From Prevotella sp. (lineage in GTDB: Bacteria; Bacteroidota; Bacteroidia; Bacteroidales; Bacteroidaceae), in contig JAILBT010000114.1 of the NCBI GenBank assembly GCA_024680755.1, positions 1 to 49,541 on the forward strand: a stretch of 49,541 nt of DNA, given 5' to 3'. Positions within the stretch are counted from its first letter, which is position 1. Every line of letters begins with the position of its first letter. The notes beneath the pieces were generated by a model. It saw nothing but the letters and a program-made list of their open reading frames with translations. It searched no databases and was not told the DNA's origin. A program made the translations under genes and the position numbers. Positions 5,548 to 12,536 of the stretch are shown piece after piece.

Positions 5548-8278
5548 CCTTCTTGCCTCCGTGGATATAGAGGCCCTTGGCCGTCGGCTGACCGTCGAGG
5601 CGGCGACCGTCGAGGGTGTACCACGCATCGGAACCATTAACCGTGAACACTGAATCGTGAACCGAAATAATTCCCGCTGCCTCGTCGTCGCCGCGCTCGG
5701 CTCCGCCGCTTTGCTCGTCAAAGAAGTTGAGCACGAAGGCACGAGCGAGCTGGGTGGGATCGGTCAGCTCAAAGTATGCCCGACAGGCACCAATGCTGGG
5801 ATATTTCGGGGCTTCGGGATCCGTGAGGTCTGGCTGCGGATAGTATAGAGTGTTGTCAGCGCCCATCAGGAGGGTGTTCTGCTCCTCTGCCGTGTAGGTC
5901 CTGGCAGCGTAACGCCCCAGGAACAGGATTTTGCCATCGCTGCTTGTGAGGTCGTTGAATCCTTTACTGAGTGTCACGCCGTTGAACACAGGCTCTGTGA
6001 TGTCGCGTGTGGCGGGGTCTTCGCCATCGTAGCCATCGGCCTTGTCCCACTTGATGATATACGGTGTGCCGGCGGTGAGGGTGCTGGTCGAGGCAAAGTT
6101 CAGATAGAGCGTACCGTCGCTGTCGAAGCGTGTCTTATAGGTCACGCCGTCGCACTCCTTGCTTTCCACATCCAGCGTCATGGCGGTGGCTCCCTCGAGG
6201 GGAGAACCCGCTATAGTCAAGTCGAACGGCAGGCACAGCGTGTTCCACTTGCCGTCCTTGTAGAGTGTGCGCCCGGCAAGCTTTACATTCGTCGTGCTCC
6301 CATCGTTCTTCTCTATCAGACCTGTGTTATTTGAACCGTTGTTGTCGATGATGAGGGTGCCGATGCTCACAGTCCCGGAGCCTGTTATCTGTTTGCCGCT
6401 GCTCCGATGCGTCCAGAGCGTGAGTGTGTTATCGCCGACATACGAGGGGATATAGGAGAAGTTCAGTACTACTTCCTCGCCCGCCGGAATATGGGCAATC
6501 TGCCCCATGACGGCACTGCCGTTGACGCGCAGCACGAGGTTGCCCGAATAATCGCCCGTGCCGCCGGTGACGGTGGCGGTCACCATCTGCTCAGAGCCTG
6601 TAGAGGATTCGCCGGTGACAGCGAATGAGACGTTGGCCGGGGTGACGTCAGCAGGGATGGGTACGCTGATGGTGAGATTGTCATCGCTGATGACGACCGT
6701 CAATTTGTAGGCATCGCCGTCGAAGCACTCCTGCCAATCGCTGCTGCCAGTGGGCCGGCTCTTCACCTTGATATAATAGGTGCCGTCGGCTACCGTGCCG
6801 TCGATGCTGAGGTCGGTGAGGGTGGCGCTGATATGTTCGTTCCATGTCATCGTCTGGTTCTCCTGGCCGCCAAACGTCTGCACCTCATTTCCGTTGCCGT
6901 CCACCAGCTGCACGGTCACGTCGTATGCGCTCGTGCCATAGTTGTAGTTCCATGTGTCGTAGTAGAGGCTGATGCCGGTGAAGTTGCCCGTCTCACCGTC
7001 GCGGACGTAAGTCTTGCTGGCCGCAGCTCCGTCGGGAGAGCCAAGCCGCAGACCTTCCAACGAGAGGCAGTAGTCGGCATTGCCGCTGACGGGCCGCTGT
7101 ATGCCAATGACGGCGTCCTGCCCGAAGCTGAAGCCGTCGAGCGACGACGAGCCGCCAATGCCTTGCTCGTAGGGATTGAGGGCCGAGAGCTGGAAGTATC
7201 CGTCGCTGCTGCCAGCCCATCCCCAGTTGATATGAAAGTAGTCGGCATCGTCGTACCTGTAGCCGTCGCAGATGAACGAGTGGCCGCCGCCGGTGCTCTG
7301 TCCGCCGAGGGCCACGGGCCTACTGGCTGCCAGCTCGCTGTAGATGAGGTCCACCCACGCCGTATAGCTGTAGTTCTTGCGGTAGCAGTGCTGGATGCCG
7401 CCGTCGTAGCCGAAGCAGTGCTTCAGCGCGTAGGGGATGGCTTCGCCGTAGGCCGCCGAGCCGCCGTTGGCGCTCAGCCCGTATGTCATCTGCAGCGCTG
7501 TGCCGCAGTAGAGCATCAGCGTGGCCACGGCCTGTTGCTGTTCCGTTGTGCCAGTGAGATAGCGCTTGCCGGTTTCCGCGTTCACTGGCGTGTAGTTATC
7601 TATCATCTTGTCCCAGGCGAAGGTGGTGGCATCGAGGCCGTTGACGGTCAGTTCGTAGGAGTTCTTGTTCTTGTCCAACGTAGTCGTGGCGTAGCCGTCG
7701 ATGGCCGTGCAGTCCGTTTTGGGCCACTGATGATAATACATCAGCTGTGCCACGGTGGTGGCCACACAGCCCGTCACCGTCCGGGTGCCGTCAATCGTCG
7801 GACACAGGTCGTTGTACGGCCTGCTCTGGTTCCAGTTCGTCTGTACGAGCGGCGCGATGGCTGCCATGGGGGCGCGGCGCACCGCCCGCGACCTGTTGTT
7901 CACGTCGTCCCCGCTGCTTCCATTGCTCTGCAGCCAGGCTATTTGCTCGGCATAGCCCTGCAGCCATGCCCGCATGTTGTCGGGCAGGTCGTCAGGGTCG
8001 ATGCTTCCACTCTCGCCAAAGCCGAGGATAGGCACGGTCTGGTCGTCGTTCGAGACGATGACAAAGCCGCCGCTGCTCACGTTGAACATGTAAAGACCGC
8101 TCACCTGGCCCGCAGACTTCACGGTCGGGGCCGACTTTCTGCTGTTGTGGCTCGACACGAACTGCTGTGCCTGTTCCAGTGCCTGTTCCGCTGTCACCTC
8201 ATCGGCCCAGGCACTCATGCCAACCGCAGCGAAGACCACTGTCATGGCCACCCTTGCTATCAATATCTTTTTCTTCAT
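5534..8278 (-). CDS. Secreted C10 (streptopain/interpain-like) cysteine protease
   Basis: This 914-residue protein starts at the ATG at 8278, which gives a clean signal peptide (MKKKILIARVAMTVVFAAVG...WADE). The longer frame to 8344 would place 22 residues in front of it. Residues about 28-125 form a Spi-like propeptide (SGGFVIVSNDDQTVPILGFG). The protease domain has the nucleophile in TVTGCVATTVAQLMYY (Cys171) and the catalytic His in GGGHSFICDGYRYDD (His333), followed by FHINWGWAGSSDGYF. Further beta-sandwich regions follow. The C-terminus WYTLDGRRL...KGLYIHGGKK resembles short T9SS-type sorting tails. Relatives such as interpain A of Prevotella intermedia cleave host proteins; that role here is inferred. 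Confidence 0.92.
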   Translation of the reverse strand: MKKKILIARVAMTVVFAAVGMSAWADEVTAEQALEQAQQFVSSHNSRKSAPTVKSAGQVSGLYMFNVSSGGFVIVSNDDQTVPILGFGESGSIDPDDLPDNMRAWLQGYAEQIAWLQSNGSSGDDVNNRSRAVRRAPMAAIAPLVQTNWNQSRPYNDLCPTIDGTRTVTGCVATTVAQLMYYHQWPKTDCTAIDGYATTTLDKNKNSYELTVNGLDATTFAWDKMIDNYTPVNAETGKRYLTGTTEQQQAVATLMLYCGTALQMTYGLSANGGSAAYGEAIPYALKHCFGYDGGIQHCYRKNYSYTAWVDLIYSELAASRPVALGGQSTGGGHSFICDGYRYDDADYFHINWGWAGSSDGYFQLSALNPYEQGIGGSSSLDGFSFGQDAVIGIQRPVSGNADYCLSLEGLRLGSPDGAAASKTYVRDGETGNFTGISLYYDTWNYNYGTSAYDVTVQLVDGNGNEVQTFGGQENQTMTWNEHISATLTDLSIDGTVADGTYYIKVKSRPTGSSDWQECFDGDAYKLTVVISDDNLTISVPIPADVTPANVSFAVTGESSTGSEQMVTATVTGGTGDYSGNLVLRVNGSAVMGQIAHIPAGEEVVLNFSYIPSYVGDNTLTLWTHRSSGKQITGSGTVSIGTLIIDNNGSNNTGLIEKNDGSTTNVKLAGRTLYKDGKWNTLCLPFDLTIAGSPLEGATAMTLDVESKECDGVTYKTRFDSDGTLYLNFASTSTLTAGTPYIIKWDKADGYDGEDPATRDITEPVFNGVTLSKGFNDLTSSDGKILFLGRYAARTYTAEEQNTLLMGADNTLYYPQPDLTDPEAPKYPSIGACRAYFELTDPTQLARAFVLNFFDEQSGGAERGDDEAAGIISVHDSVFTVNGSDAWYTLDGRRLDGQPTAKGLYIHGGKKVAIK

Positions 8279-8308
8279 GTTGTTTTTGGTGTTTCTGGAT
8301 TGTGGCCG

Positions 8309-8340
8309 CAAAATTACGCATTGTGTCCGACTAATCCAAA
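8309..8340 (-). promoter_or_regulatory. Promoter of the C10 protease
   Basis: On the minus strand, TTTG (8340-8337) and TAATTTTG (8316-8309) are separated by exactly 20 nt, the Bacteroidota sigma-ABfr spacing. Transcription would start about 25 bp before the protease ATG at 8278. Confidence 0.8.
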
Positions 8341-8475
8341 TCATTGCCTTTATTTCAGCGTGTCAAAGAGCGTTTTTCTTTTTCTGCGTTTGTGACCGCC
8401 GGGGAGTTGCGCTCGGCCCCAGGGACGCTTGCCTTAGCAAGCCCCCCCGACGGCCTGGGGGGCATGTCCGAGGGG

Positions 8476-8609
8476 TTATCTTGCTCCTTCGTCGTAGTCT
8501 TCGTCGCTGCCGCCGTAGTCGAAGTAGCCGCCACGGAGGGATTGTACTTCGTTGCCGCTGGCTTGCAGCAGATGGCTCTGATGTTGTTCATCGTTTGATA
8601 AGTTTTAAT
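8476..8609 (-). pseudogene. Decayed copy of the small KKTY-type peptide gene
   Basis: In the minus strand one frame reads IKTYQT starting with an ATT where an ATG is expected. After a one-base shift near ATCAG the frame continues SHLLQASGNEVQSLRGGYFD then YGGSDEDYDEGAR and stop at 8476. This matches the small Prevotella peptide pattern and shares the YGGSD(E/W)D tail with the intact gene at 5057-5239. Loss of the start codon plus a frameshift indicate a pseudogene. A sequencing error, or initiation at the ATG at 8591 in the other frame, would be alternatives. Confidence 0.55.
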
Positions 8610-8659
8610 TGTTATACCTTGATATTATTACTATATGCCGTTATTTCAAATATTCTTCG

Positions 8660-8730
8660 TAACTTTGCACCCAAAAGGGTGCGAGACTCGGCTGCGCCTC
8701 GGCAATTGGAGCAAGCTCCATTGCTCTCGG
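8660..8730 (+). promoter_or_regulatory. -7 box and structured leader upstream of the first antitoxin
   Basis: TAACTTTG at 8660-8667 is a Bacteroidota -7 box; no clear -33 box is seen. The leader (8680-8730) carries a third copy of the hairpin module found downstream of the protease: a GCGAG...CTCGG lead-in, the palindrome CAATTGGAGCAAGCTCCATTG at 8703-8723, then CTCTCGG. Its stem differs from the other two but is still paired. Confidence 0.55.
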
Positions 8731-8774
8731 CTTGCACGAGCCTTGCCCCCGCAAACCCATAAAAAGTTAGGATT

Positions 8775-9050
8775 ATGACGACATTTGCACAGCGAATCAG
8801 CGAGACGCCGATGGCACCGTATGCGGCACTGCTACGGGGCATGACGCGCGAGCAGAAGCAGATAGTGGTGACGTATATTACGGAGTCGATGGAGGAGCCT
8901 GCCGTGGAGGCTAAGAGCAATGCGGAGATTATCCGCGAGAAGTTCAAGGGACTGAAGATTTCGCCGGAGTTGAAAAAGTTGCGCGGTTGCATCAAGCTGA
9001 CGGAAGAGGACTTGAAGGACGAACGCACACAATACATTCTGAACCGATGA
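8775..9050 (+). CDS. Antitoxin of a VapBC-like (PIN) module, partner toxin broken
   Basis: This 91-residue soluble, charged protein has two helical blocks (EQKQIVVTYITESM and EIIREKFKGLKISPELKKLR) and a C-terminal tail of the kind that wraps around a PIN toxin. Its stop overlaps the start of a PIN-type frame (ATGA at 9047-9050), the usual antitoxin-toxin coupling. The family call is from that context plus size; I do not recognise a specific antitoxin family. The toxin is truncated to 19 codons, so the antitoxin may be an orphan or could cross-neutralise another toxin. Confidence 0.7.
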   Translation: MTTFAQRISETPMAPYAALLRGMTREQKQIVVTYITESMEEPAVEAKSNAEIIREKFKGLKISPELKKLRGCIKLTEEDLKDERTQYILNR

Positions 9051-9106
9051 AGCGAGTATTTCTTGATACGAACATTCTGCTCGACTATGGACTCCAGCGA
9101 GGGTGA
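9047..9106 (+). pseudogene. Truncated PIN-domain (VapC-like) toxin, 19 codons
   Basis: The frame starts with ATG overlapping the antitoxin stop and reads MKRVFLDTNILLDYGLQRG before TGA. 'VFLDTNILLDY' is the first strand of a PIN domain with its metal-binding Asp. No frame downstream restores the remaining acidic residues, so this is loss of the gene body and not a simple frameshift. The following sequence looks foreign: a hairpin (TCCCACC...GGTGGGA near 9150-9175) and a minus-strand -7 box TACCTTTG (9203-9196). Confidence 0.75.
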
Positions 9107-9243
9107 TAGGCTGCTCAGTATATTCCATATTGAAAGAAACGTCCCACCCTGGTCCGCTGGTCTTGCGACGAGAAGCGTGGTGGGATTTGTTGGTGCAAAG
9201 GTACGAATTTTCGCTGAATTTGAAGTTGTTTTACCAAAAAATG

Positions 9244-9274
9244 TTGCAAGTCTCAGAAAAACTTCTTAATTTTG
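9244..9274 (+). promoter_or_regulatory. Promoter of the second toxin-antitoxin unit
   Basis: TTG (9244-9246), 20 nt, then TAATTTTG (9267-9274) form a good Bacteroidota promoter. It lies 24 bp upstream of the short antitoxin start at 9298. Confidence 0.7.
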
Positions 9275-9297
9275 CGGCGATTATAAACAGAATTGAT

Positions 9298-9399
9298 ATG
9301 AGTCAGCAAGAGAAAGAAGAAAAAGCCAAAGAGTTTTGGGAGTATTACGAGGCCACACAGGGTACCATTACAATCACCGACCCCGTTGTGCTTGACTGA
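9298..9399 (+). CDS. Very short (33-residue) putative antitoxin
   Basis: MSQQEKEEKAKEFWEYYEAT then QGTITITDPVVLD, with stop TGA overlapping the start of the PIN toxin (ATG at 9399). The position directly behind a good promoter and in front of a complete PIN gene implies an antitoxin. At 33 residues it has room for a toxin-binding helix but no DNA-binding domain, so it is unusually short for a VapB or a truncated one. A longer in-frame reading upstream would include promoter sequence and is less likely. Confidence 0.6.
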   Translation: MSQQEKEEKAKEFWEYYEATQGTITITDPVVLD

Positions 9400-9818
9400 T
9401 GCGCCTGCTTCTTGACACAAACATTTATGTCTATATGGTCAGCGACAGGAAGTCGTTGACAGAAGATGTCTGTGCATATCTTGAAGCCCCGGAAAACTTA
9501 AAATACCTGAGCATTGTCAGTTTGCAAGAATTGATAACGGCATTTCGGACAAAGAAGCTCCTTTCCAATTTATGGAAAACAGAAGCGGAAATGATTTCCT
9601 TTGTCCTTAATGATCCCTCAGTAGAGATTGACAATACTGACGTAAATGTTATCCGAACTATGGCTGCACTACAGATAAACGAGGCCCAAGGCCATAAAGG
9701 CCCATTTGACCATATCATCATATCTCAGGCAATATCTCACAAGATGACACTTGTCAGTTCCGATACCAAGTTCCCTTATTATCGCAAACAAGGCTTGCGC
9801 CTTATTGAAAACACTTAA
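9399..9818 (+). CDS. PIN-domain (VapC-like) ribonuclease toxin
   Basis: This 139-residue protein starts MRLLLDTNIYVYM, the first PIN strand with its acidic metal ligand. Further acidic positions lie in SLQELITAF (Glu), GPFDHIIISQA (Asp) and VSSDTKFPYY (Asp). This set and the length are typical of VapC-type Mg2+-dependent RNases that cut tRNA or rRNA when freed from the antitoxin. The start overlaps the stop of the short upstream gene. The domain appears complete. Confidence 0.85.
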   Translation: MRLLLDTNIYVYMVSDRKSLTEDVCAYLEAPENLKYLSIVSLQELITAFRTKKLLSNLWKTEAEMISFVLNDPSVEIDNTDVNVIRTMAALQINEAQGHKGPFDHIIISQAISHKMTLVSSDTKFPYYRKQGLRLIENT

Positions 9819-9837
9819 TTGTGAGTGCTTCTATGCT

Positions 9838-10101
9838 TTATTCCTCCTGTAACTCTGCCAGTTCCTCGCCGAATGGGGCAAAGTAGCAGTTGCTGTGCTT
9901 GACGGGGAGTTCCATCAGATTCAGATGGCTGTTAAGTTCTTCGTTATTCTCAACGACAAGAAACTCATAGCCGTAACGAGGGGCAACCTGATTCAAGAAC
10001 ATGGCGAGATTGCGAACGTTGCGCTTCTCGTGGGTCTTGAAGTTGACAGTAACTAGGATAACGCACTTGTCTGGAAGTCCGTCGCGCCTTTTTGAATAAT
10101 C
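9838..10101 (-). pseudogene. Gene remnant, C-terminal 88 codons, family unknown
   Basis: An open minus-strand frame without a sensible start reads KRRDGLPDKCVILVTVNFKT and continues EKRNVRNLAMFLNQVAPRYG, ending in NCYFAPFGEELAELQEE and stop. It looks like a real protein C-terminus, with beta-alpha alternation and an acidic end, but a stop codon sits just upstream (10104-10102) and REP-like repeats follow. I do not recognise the family. It is best read as the tail of a gene lost by recombination. Confidence 0.45.
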
Positions 10102-10118
10102 TCAAAAGCGGATGTAGA

Positions 10119-10300
10119 GATGTCAGGGGACAGGTCAGTGACATCGATTTTTAAATCCTGAAACCGGAATCCTAATACCAAAATGAGCTGCGATTAAGCG
10201 GGAAGATGACTGATACAAAAGTTGTAAACTGATTACATCAGATGCCAGTGACCTGTCCCCTGACATCCAAAGTGGGTCATAGAACCGTCCCCTGACCCAC
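10119..10300. repeat. Cluster of three REP-like hairpins (BIME-like)
   Basis: Three related hairpins share a loop with GTCCCCTGAC and differ in paired stems: 10119-10145 (inverted; GATGTCA/TGACATC), 10241-10267 (GATGCCA/TGACATC) and 10272-10300 (GTGGGTCA/TGACCCAC with AACCGTCCCC in the loop). The first two are inverted relative to each other, matching at 25 of 27 positions. The loop and stem style is that of REP sequences linked to RAYT tyrosine transposases. No transposase is in the window. The 95 bp between the first two hairpins hold no gene. Confidence 0.7.
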
Positions 10301-10401
10301 ACGGATAGCGGGCGAAGAAATCGGGCGAAGCGTGCGGGGATTCGGAGAATTATTCGTAACTTTGCACACAAGAAACTCAACGACCAATAAAAACTATAAA
10401 G

Positions 10402-12024
10402 ATGAAAAGAACAATGCTTTTAGGACTCCTGCTGAGCGCCGCCCTGCTGACGACGGCTCAGACGGAGAGTAAGATCACCGTGACTGAGAACATCGCGTAC
10501 CGTACCGACGTGGGACCGAGCACCGTGCTCGACCTCGCAGAGCCACAGTTCGGCCCCAAGACCGACCGCCCGGCCATCCTCATCATCCACGGGGGCGGCT
10601 GGAGCACGGGCTCTAAGAACGACATGGTGTACCGCACGCTGATGATTGACTACGCCATGAAGGGCTATGTGGTGGCGAACATGAACTACCGCCTGGTGCA
10701 GGAGGCCCCGATGCCCGCCTGCATCGATGACGTGAAGGCTGCCGTCAAGTGGATGAAGGCCAACGCCCAGCGGCTCGGCATCGACCCCGACCGCATCGGC
10801 ACCTACGGACACTCGGCGGGCGGACACCTCTCGCTGATGGCCGGACTGACGGCAGGCGTGGCCTGTGCCGCAGGCGGTGCGCCCCCCACGGAGATCGGCA
10901 ATCCCAACATCCCCTGGTCGAAGCATCCCGAGTGGTGGCCCATCGGCTATATCGGCAAGACGGCGACACCCTTCCTCGTGCTGCAGGGCGGCGAAGACCC
11001 GGTGGTGAAGCCCAACCTGACGGAGGACTGGGTCATTAAAATGCAGAAGGCCGGCTCGCCGGTGGACTATGTGAAGGTGCATGGCGACCACGGCGTGGCG
11101 TTCGACAAGATGCTGGAGTTCACCCGCCCGGCGATGGATGCCTTCTATGCCCGCCACCTCAGGCACAACGACCCGACGGTGAGCTTCGAGCAGATGAAGG
11201 TGCCCGACTTCGGCGGCAGCGGCCCGCACAAGGCCATCGCCCTGCGCGAGCGCTCGCTGCAGGACTTCGTGGTCTACCGCCCTGTCAACCTGGATGCCGC
11301 GATGACCGTGGGCCGTCCGAGGATGTTCGAGACCGGCGAGGCGAAGAAGGAGAAGCTGCCCGTGCTCGTCTTTTGTAACGGCGGCTGCATGGATACCAGC
11401 ATCGGCTACGAGAATATGCTCGCCGACGTGGCCTCCTACGGCTATGTGGTCGTGGCCATCGGCCAGCTGCAGATGCTCGCCCAGCACGAGAAGGATCAGC
11501 ACACGCCCTCGACGATGGTCAGGAAGGCCCTCGACTGGATCTGCCAGCAGGCCGCCGACCCCACCTCACCTTATTATAATAAGATAGACACGGAGCGGAT
11601 AGCCGCCGCCGGGCACTCCTGCGGCGGGGCACAGGTGCTGGCCAACGCTGCCGACAAGCGCCTGAACACCTACCTCATCCTGAACGCCGGGATGGGACGA
11701 ATGACGATGGCCGATGCCAGCCGCAAGTCGCTCAGGAACCTCCACGGCCCCATCCTCTACCTCGTGGGCGGTACGAAGGACGTGGCCTGGAAGAACGCCC
11801 AGATGGACTACGATGCCATCAAGAAGATTCCCGTGGTGCTGGCCGACAACACCACGAGCGGTCACGGCGGCACCTACGAGCAGCCCTGCGGCGGCGACAA
11901 CAGCCGGATGGTACGCGCCTGGCTCGACTGGCAGCTGAAAGGCCGTCAGGAGCCCAAGGCCCTCTTCATCGATGGCGACCTGAGCGGCTACAAGGACTGG
12001 ACCATCAAGCATAAGAACTTCTGA
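10402..12024 (+). CDS. Secreted fusion of two alpha/beta-hydrolase (esterase) domains
   Basis: This 540-residue protein has a signal peptide (MKRTMLLGLLLSAALLTTAQ). Domain 1 (about 25-255) is BD-FAE/lipase-like, with oxyanion motif HGGGW, nucleophile GHSAGGH and a candidate His in VHGDHGVAF. Domain 2 (about 285-530) is chlorophyllase/dienelactone-hydrolase-like, with VLVFCNGGCMD and nucleophile GHSCGGAQ and a late His in TSGHGGTYEQ. Both nucleophile elbows are intact, so both may be active. Likely roles are deacetylation or deferuloylation of plant polysaccharide, inferred from the families. A -7 box TAACTTTG is at 10357-10364. The 3' end stops 3 bp before the second group II element. Confidence 0.85.
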   Translation: MKRTMLLGLLLSAALLTTAQTESKITVTENIAYRTDVGPSTVLDLAEPQFGPKTDRPAILIIHGGGWSTGSKNDMVYRTLMIDYAMKGYVVANMNYRLVQEAPMPACIDDVKAAVKWMKANAQRLGIDPDRIGTYGHSAGGHLSLMAGLTAGVACAAGGAPPTEIGNPNIPWSKHPEWWPIGYIGKTATPFLVLQGGEDPVVKPNLTEDWVIKMQKAGSPVDYVKVHGDHGVAFDKMLEFTRPAMDAFYARHLRHNDPTVSFEQMKVPDFGGSGPHKAIALRERSLQDFVVYRPVNLDAAMTVGRPRMFETGEAKKEKLPVLVFCNGGCMDTSIGYENMLADVASYGYVVVAIGQLQMLAQHEKDQHTPSTMVRKALDWICQQAADPTSPYYNKIDTERIAAAGHSCGGAQVLANAADKRLNTYLILNAGMGRMTMADASRKSLRNLHGPILYLVGGTKDVAWKNAQMDYDAIKKIPVVLADNTTSGHGGTYEQPCGGDNSRMVRAWLDWQLKGRQEPKALFIDGDLSGYKDWTIKHKNF

Positions 12025-12026
12025 AC

Positions 12027-12170
12027 AATTGGGTAGGTGCATGGGGATTAGTTCCCCATGCGTTCTCCCACACCACCGTACAAGCGGTTCCGCATACGGC
12101 GGTTCCTCTTGCCGCTATTAGGCCGCGCTCGGGACTTACACCCGTTAGATTATGCCCATGTCAGGCGAAC
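12027..12170 (-). mobile_element. Miniature group IIC intron derivative, copy 2
   Basis: On the minus strand it begins GTTCGCCTGACATGGGC and is nearly identical to copy 1 through the 5' segment and domain V (two base differences that I can see in about 105 nt). The internal deletion is the same. Domain VI differs in sequence but is again a hairpin (GCATGGGG paired with CCCCATGC), and the 3' end is CCTACCCAATT against CCTACTCGATT in copy 1. Its first base directly follows the T-run of the tRNA-Phe terminator. The EBS-bearing parts of domain I and the maturase are missing, so self-mobility is not expected. Confidence 0.85.
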
Positions 12171-12209
12171 AAAAAAACTCCGCTCAAGACAAAAATCTTT
12201 CGCGGAGTT
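12171..12209 (-). terminator. Terminator of tRNA-Phe; IIC intron target
   Basis: On the minus strand AACTCCGC (12209-12202) pairs with GCGGAGTT (12183-12176), followed by five more Ts up to the element boundary at 12170. It lies 17 bp beyond the 3' end of tRNA-Phe and ends its transcript. Confidence 0.8.
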
Positions 12210-12226
12210 CATAATGAAAGGAGGAG

Positions 12227-12299
12227 TGGTACCTCCAGGATTCGAACCGGGGACACACGGATTTTCAGTCCGATGCTCTACCAACTGAGCTAAGGCACC
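12227..12299 (-). tRNA. tRNA-Phe (anticodon GAA)
   Basis: The minus strand gives a 73-nt cloverleaf. The acceptor stem is GGTGCCT with AGGTACC (one G-U pair). The D arm is TAGCTCAGTTGGTAGAGCA, the anticodon arm CGGACTGAAAATCCG with GAA in the loop, and the T arm CCCGGTTCGAATCCTGG. The discriminator is A, and CCA is not encoded. It is a single gene with its own promoter (12351-12382) and terminator (12171-12209). Confidence 0.96.
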
Positions 12300-12350
12300 A
12301 TTTTCTTCTTTGCTCAAAGACTAACTTTTGTTATTTCTTTTAAGCGGGTG

Positions 12351-12382
12351 CAAAGGTATGGACTTTTTTTGATATGCACAAA
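12351..12382 (-). promoter_or_regulatory. Promoter of tRNA-Phe
   Basis: On the minus strand, TTTG (12382-12379), 20 nt, then TACCTTTG (12358-12351). The tRNA 5' end is at 12299. Confidence 0.75.
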
Positions 12383-12536
12383 TTTTTTTGCAAGAAAGTT
12401 TATACATAGTGTGATATTTAACAAAATTATACATTTTTGCTTTGCTGGTACAACTACTCGTAACTCAGCTCCCCATGAATTTGGAAAGAATTTTTCGTAA
12501 AATGTTCCGAGATACCCAGCCTTACACATTGCCCAA

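Noticed and set aside
6833..8395. 520-codon open frame on the plus strand opposite the C10 protease
   Set aside because: It is the antisense shadow of a GC-rich, clearly coding protease gene, is His/Val/Ala-rich without domain motifs, and has no promoter of its own.
8355..8591. 78-codon minus-strand protein starting MNNIRAICCKPAAT
   Set aside because: The neighbouring frame carries the recognisable small-peptide sequence; this frame is Thr/Ala/Lys low-complexity and crosses a GC hairpin.
9063..9269. 68-codon frame after the truncated PIN toxin as its continuation
   Set aside because: It lacks the remaining acidic PIN residues and runs through a hairpin and a minus-strand promoter box.
10420..11502. 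360-codon minus-strand frame opposite the esterase fusion
   Set aside because: It has shadow composition (His, Gly, Val rich), no recognisable motif, and the plus-strand gene has signal peptide and catalytic motifs.
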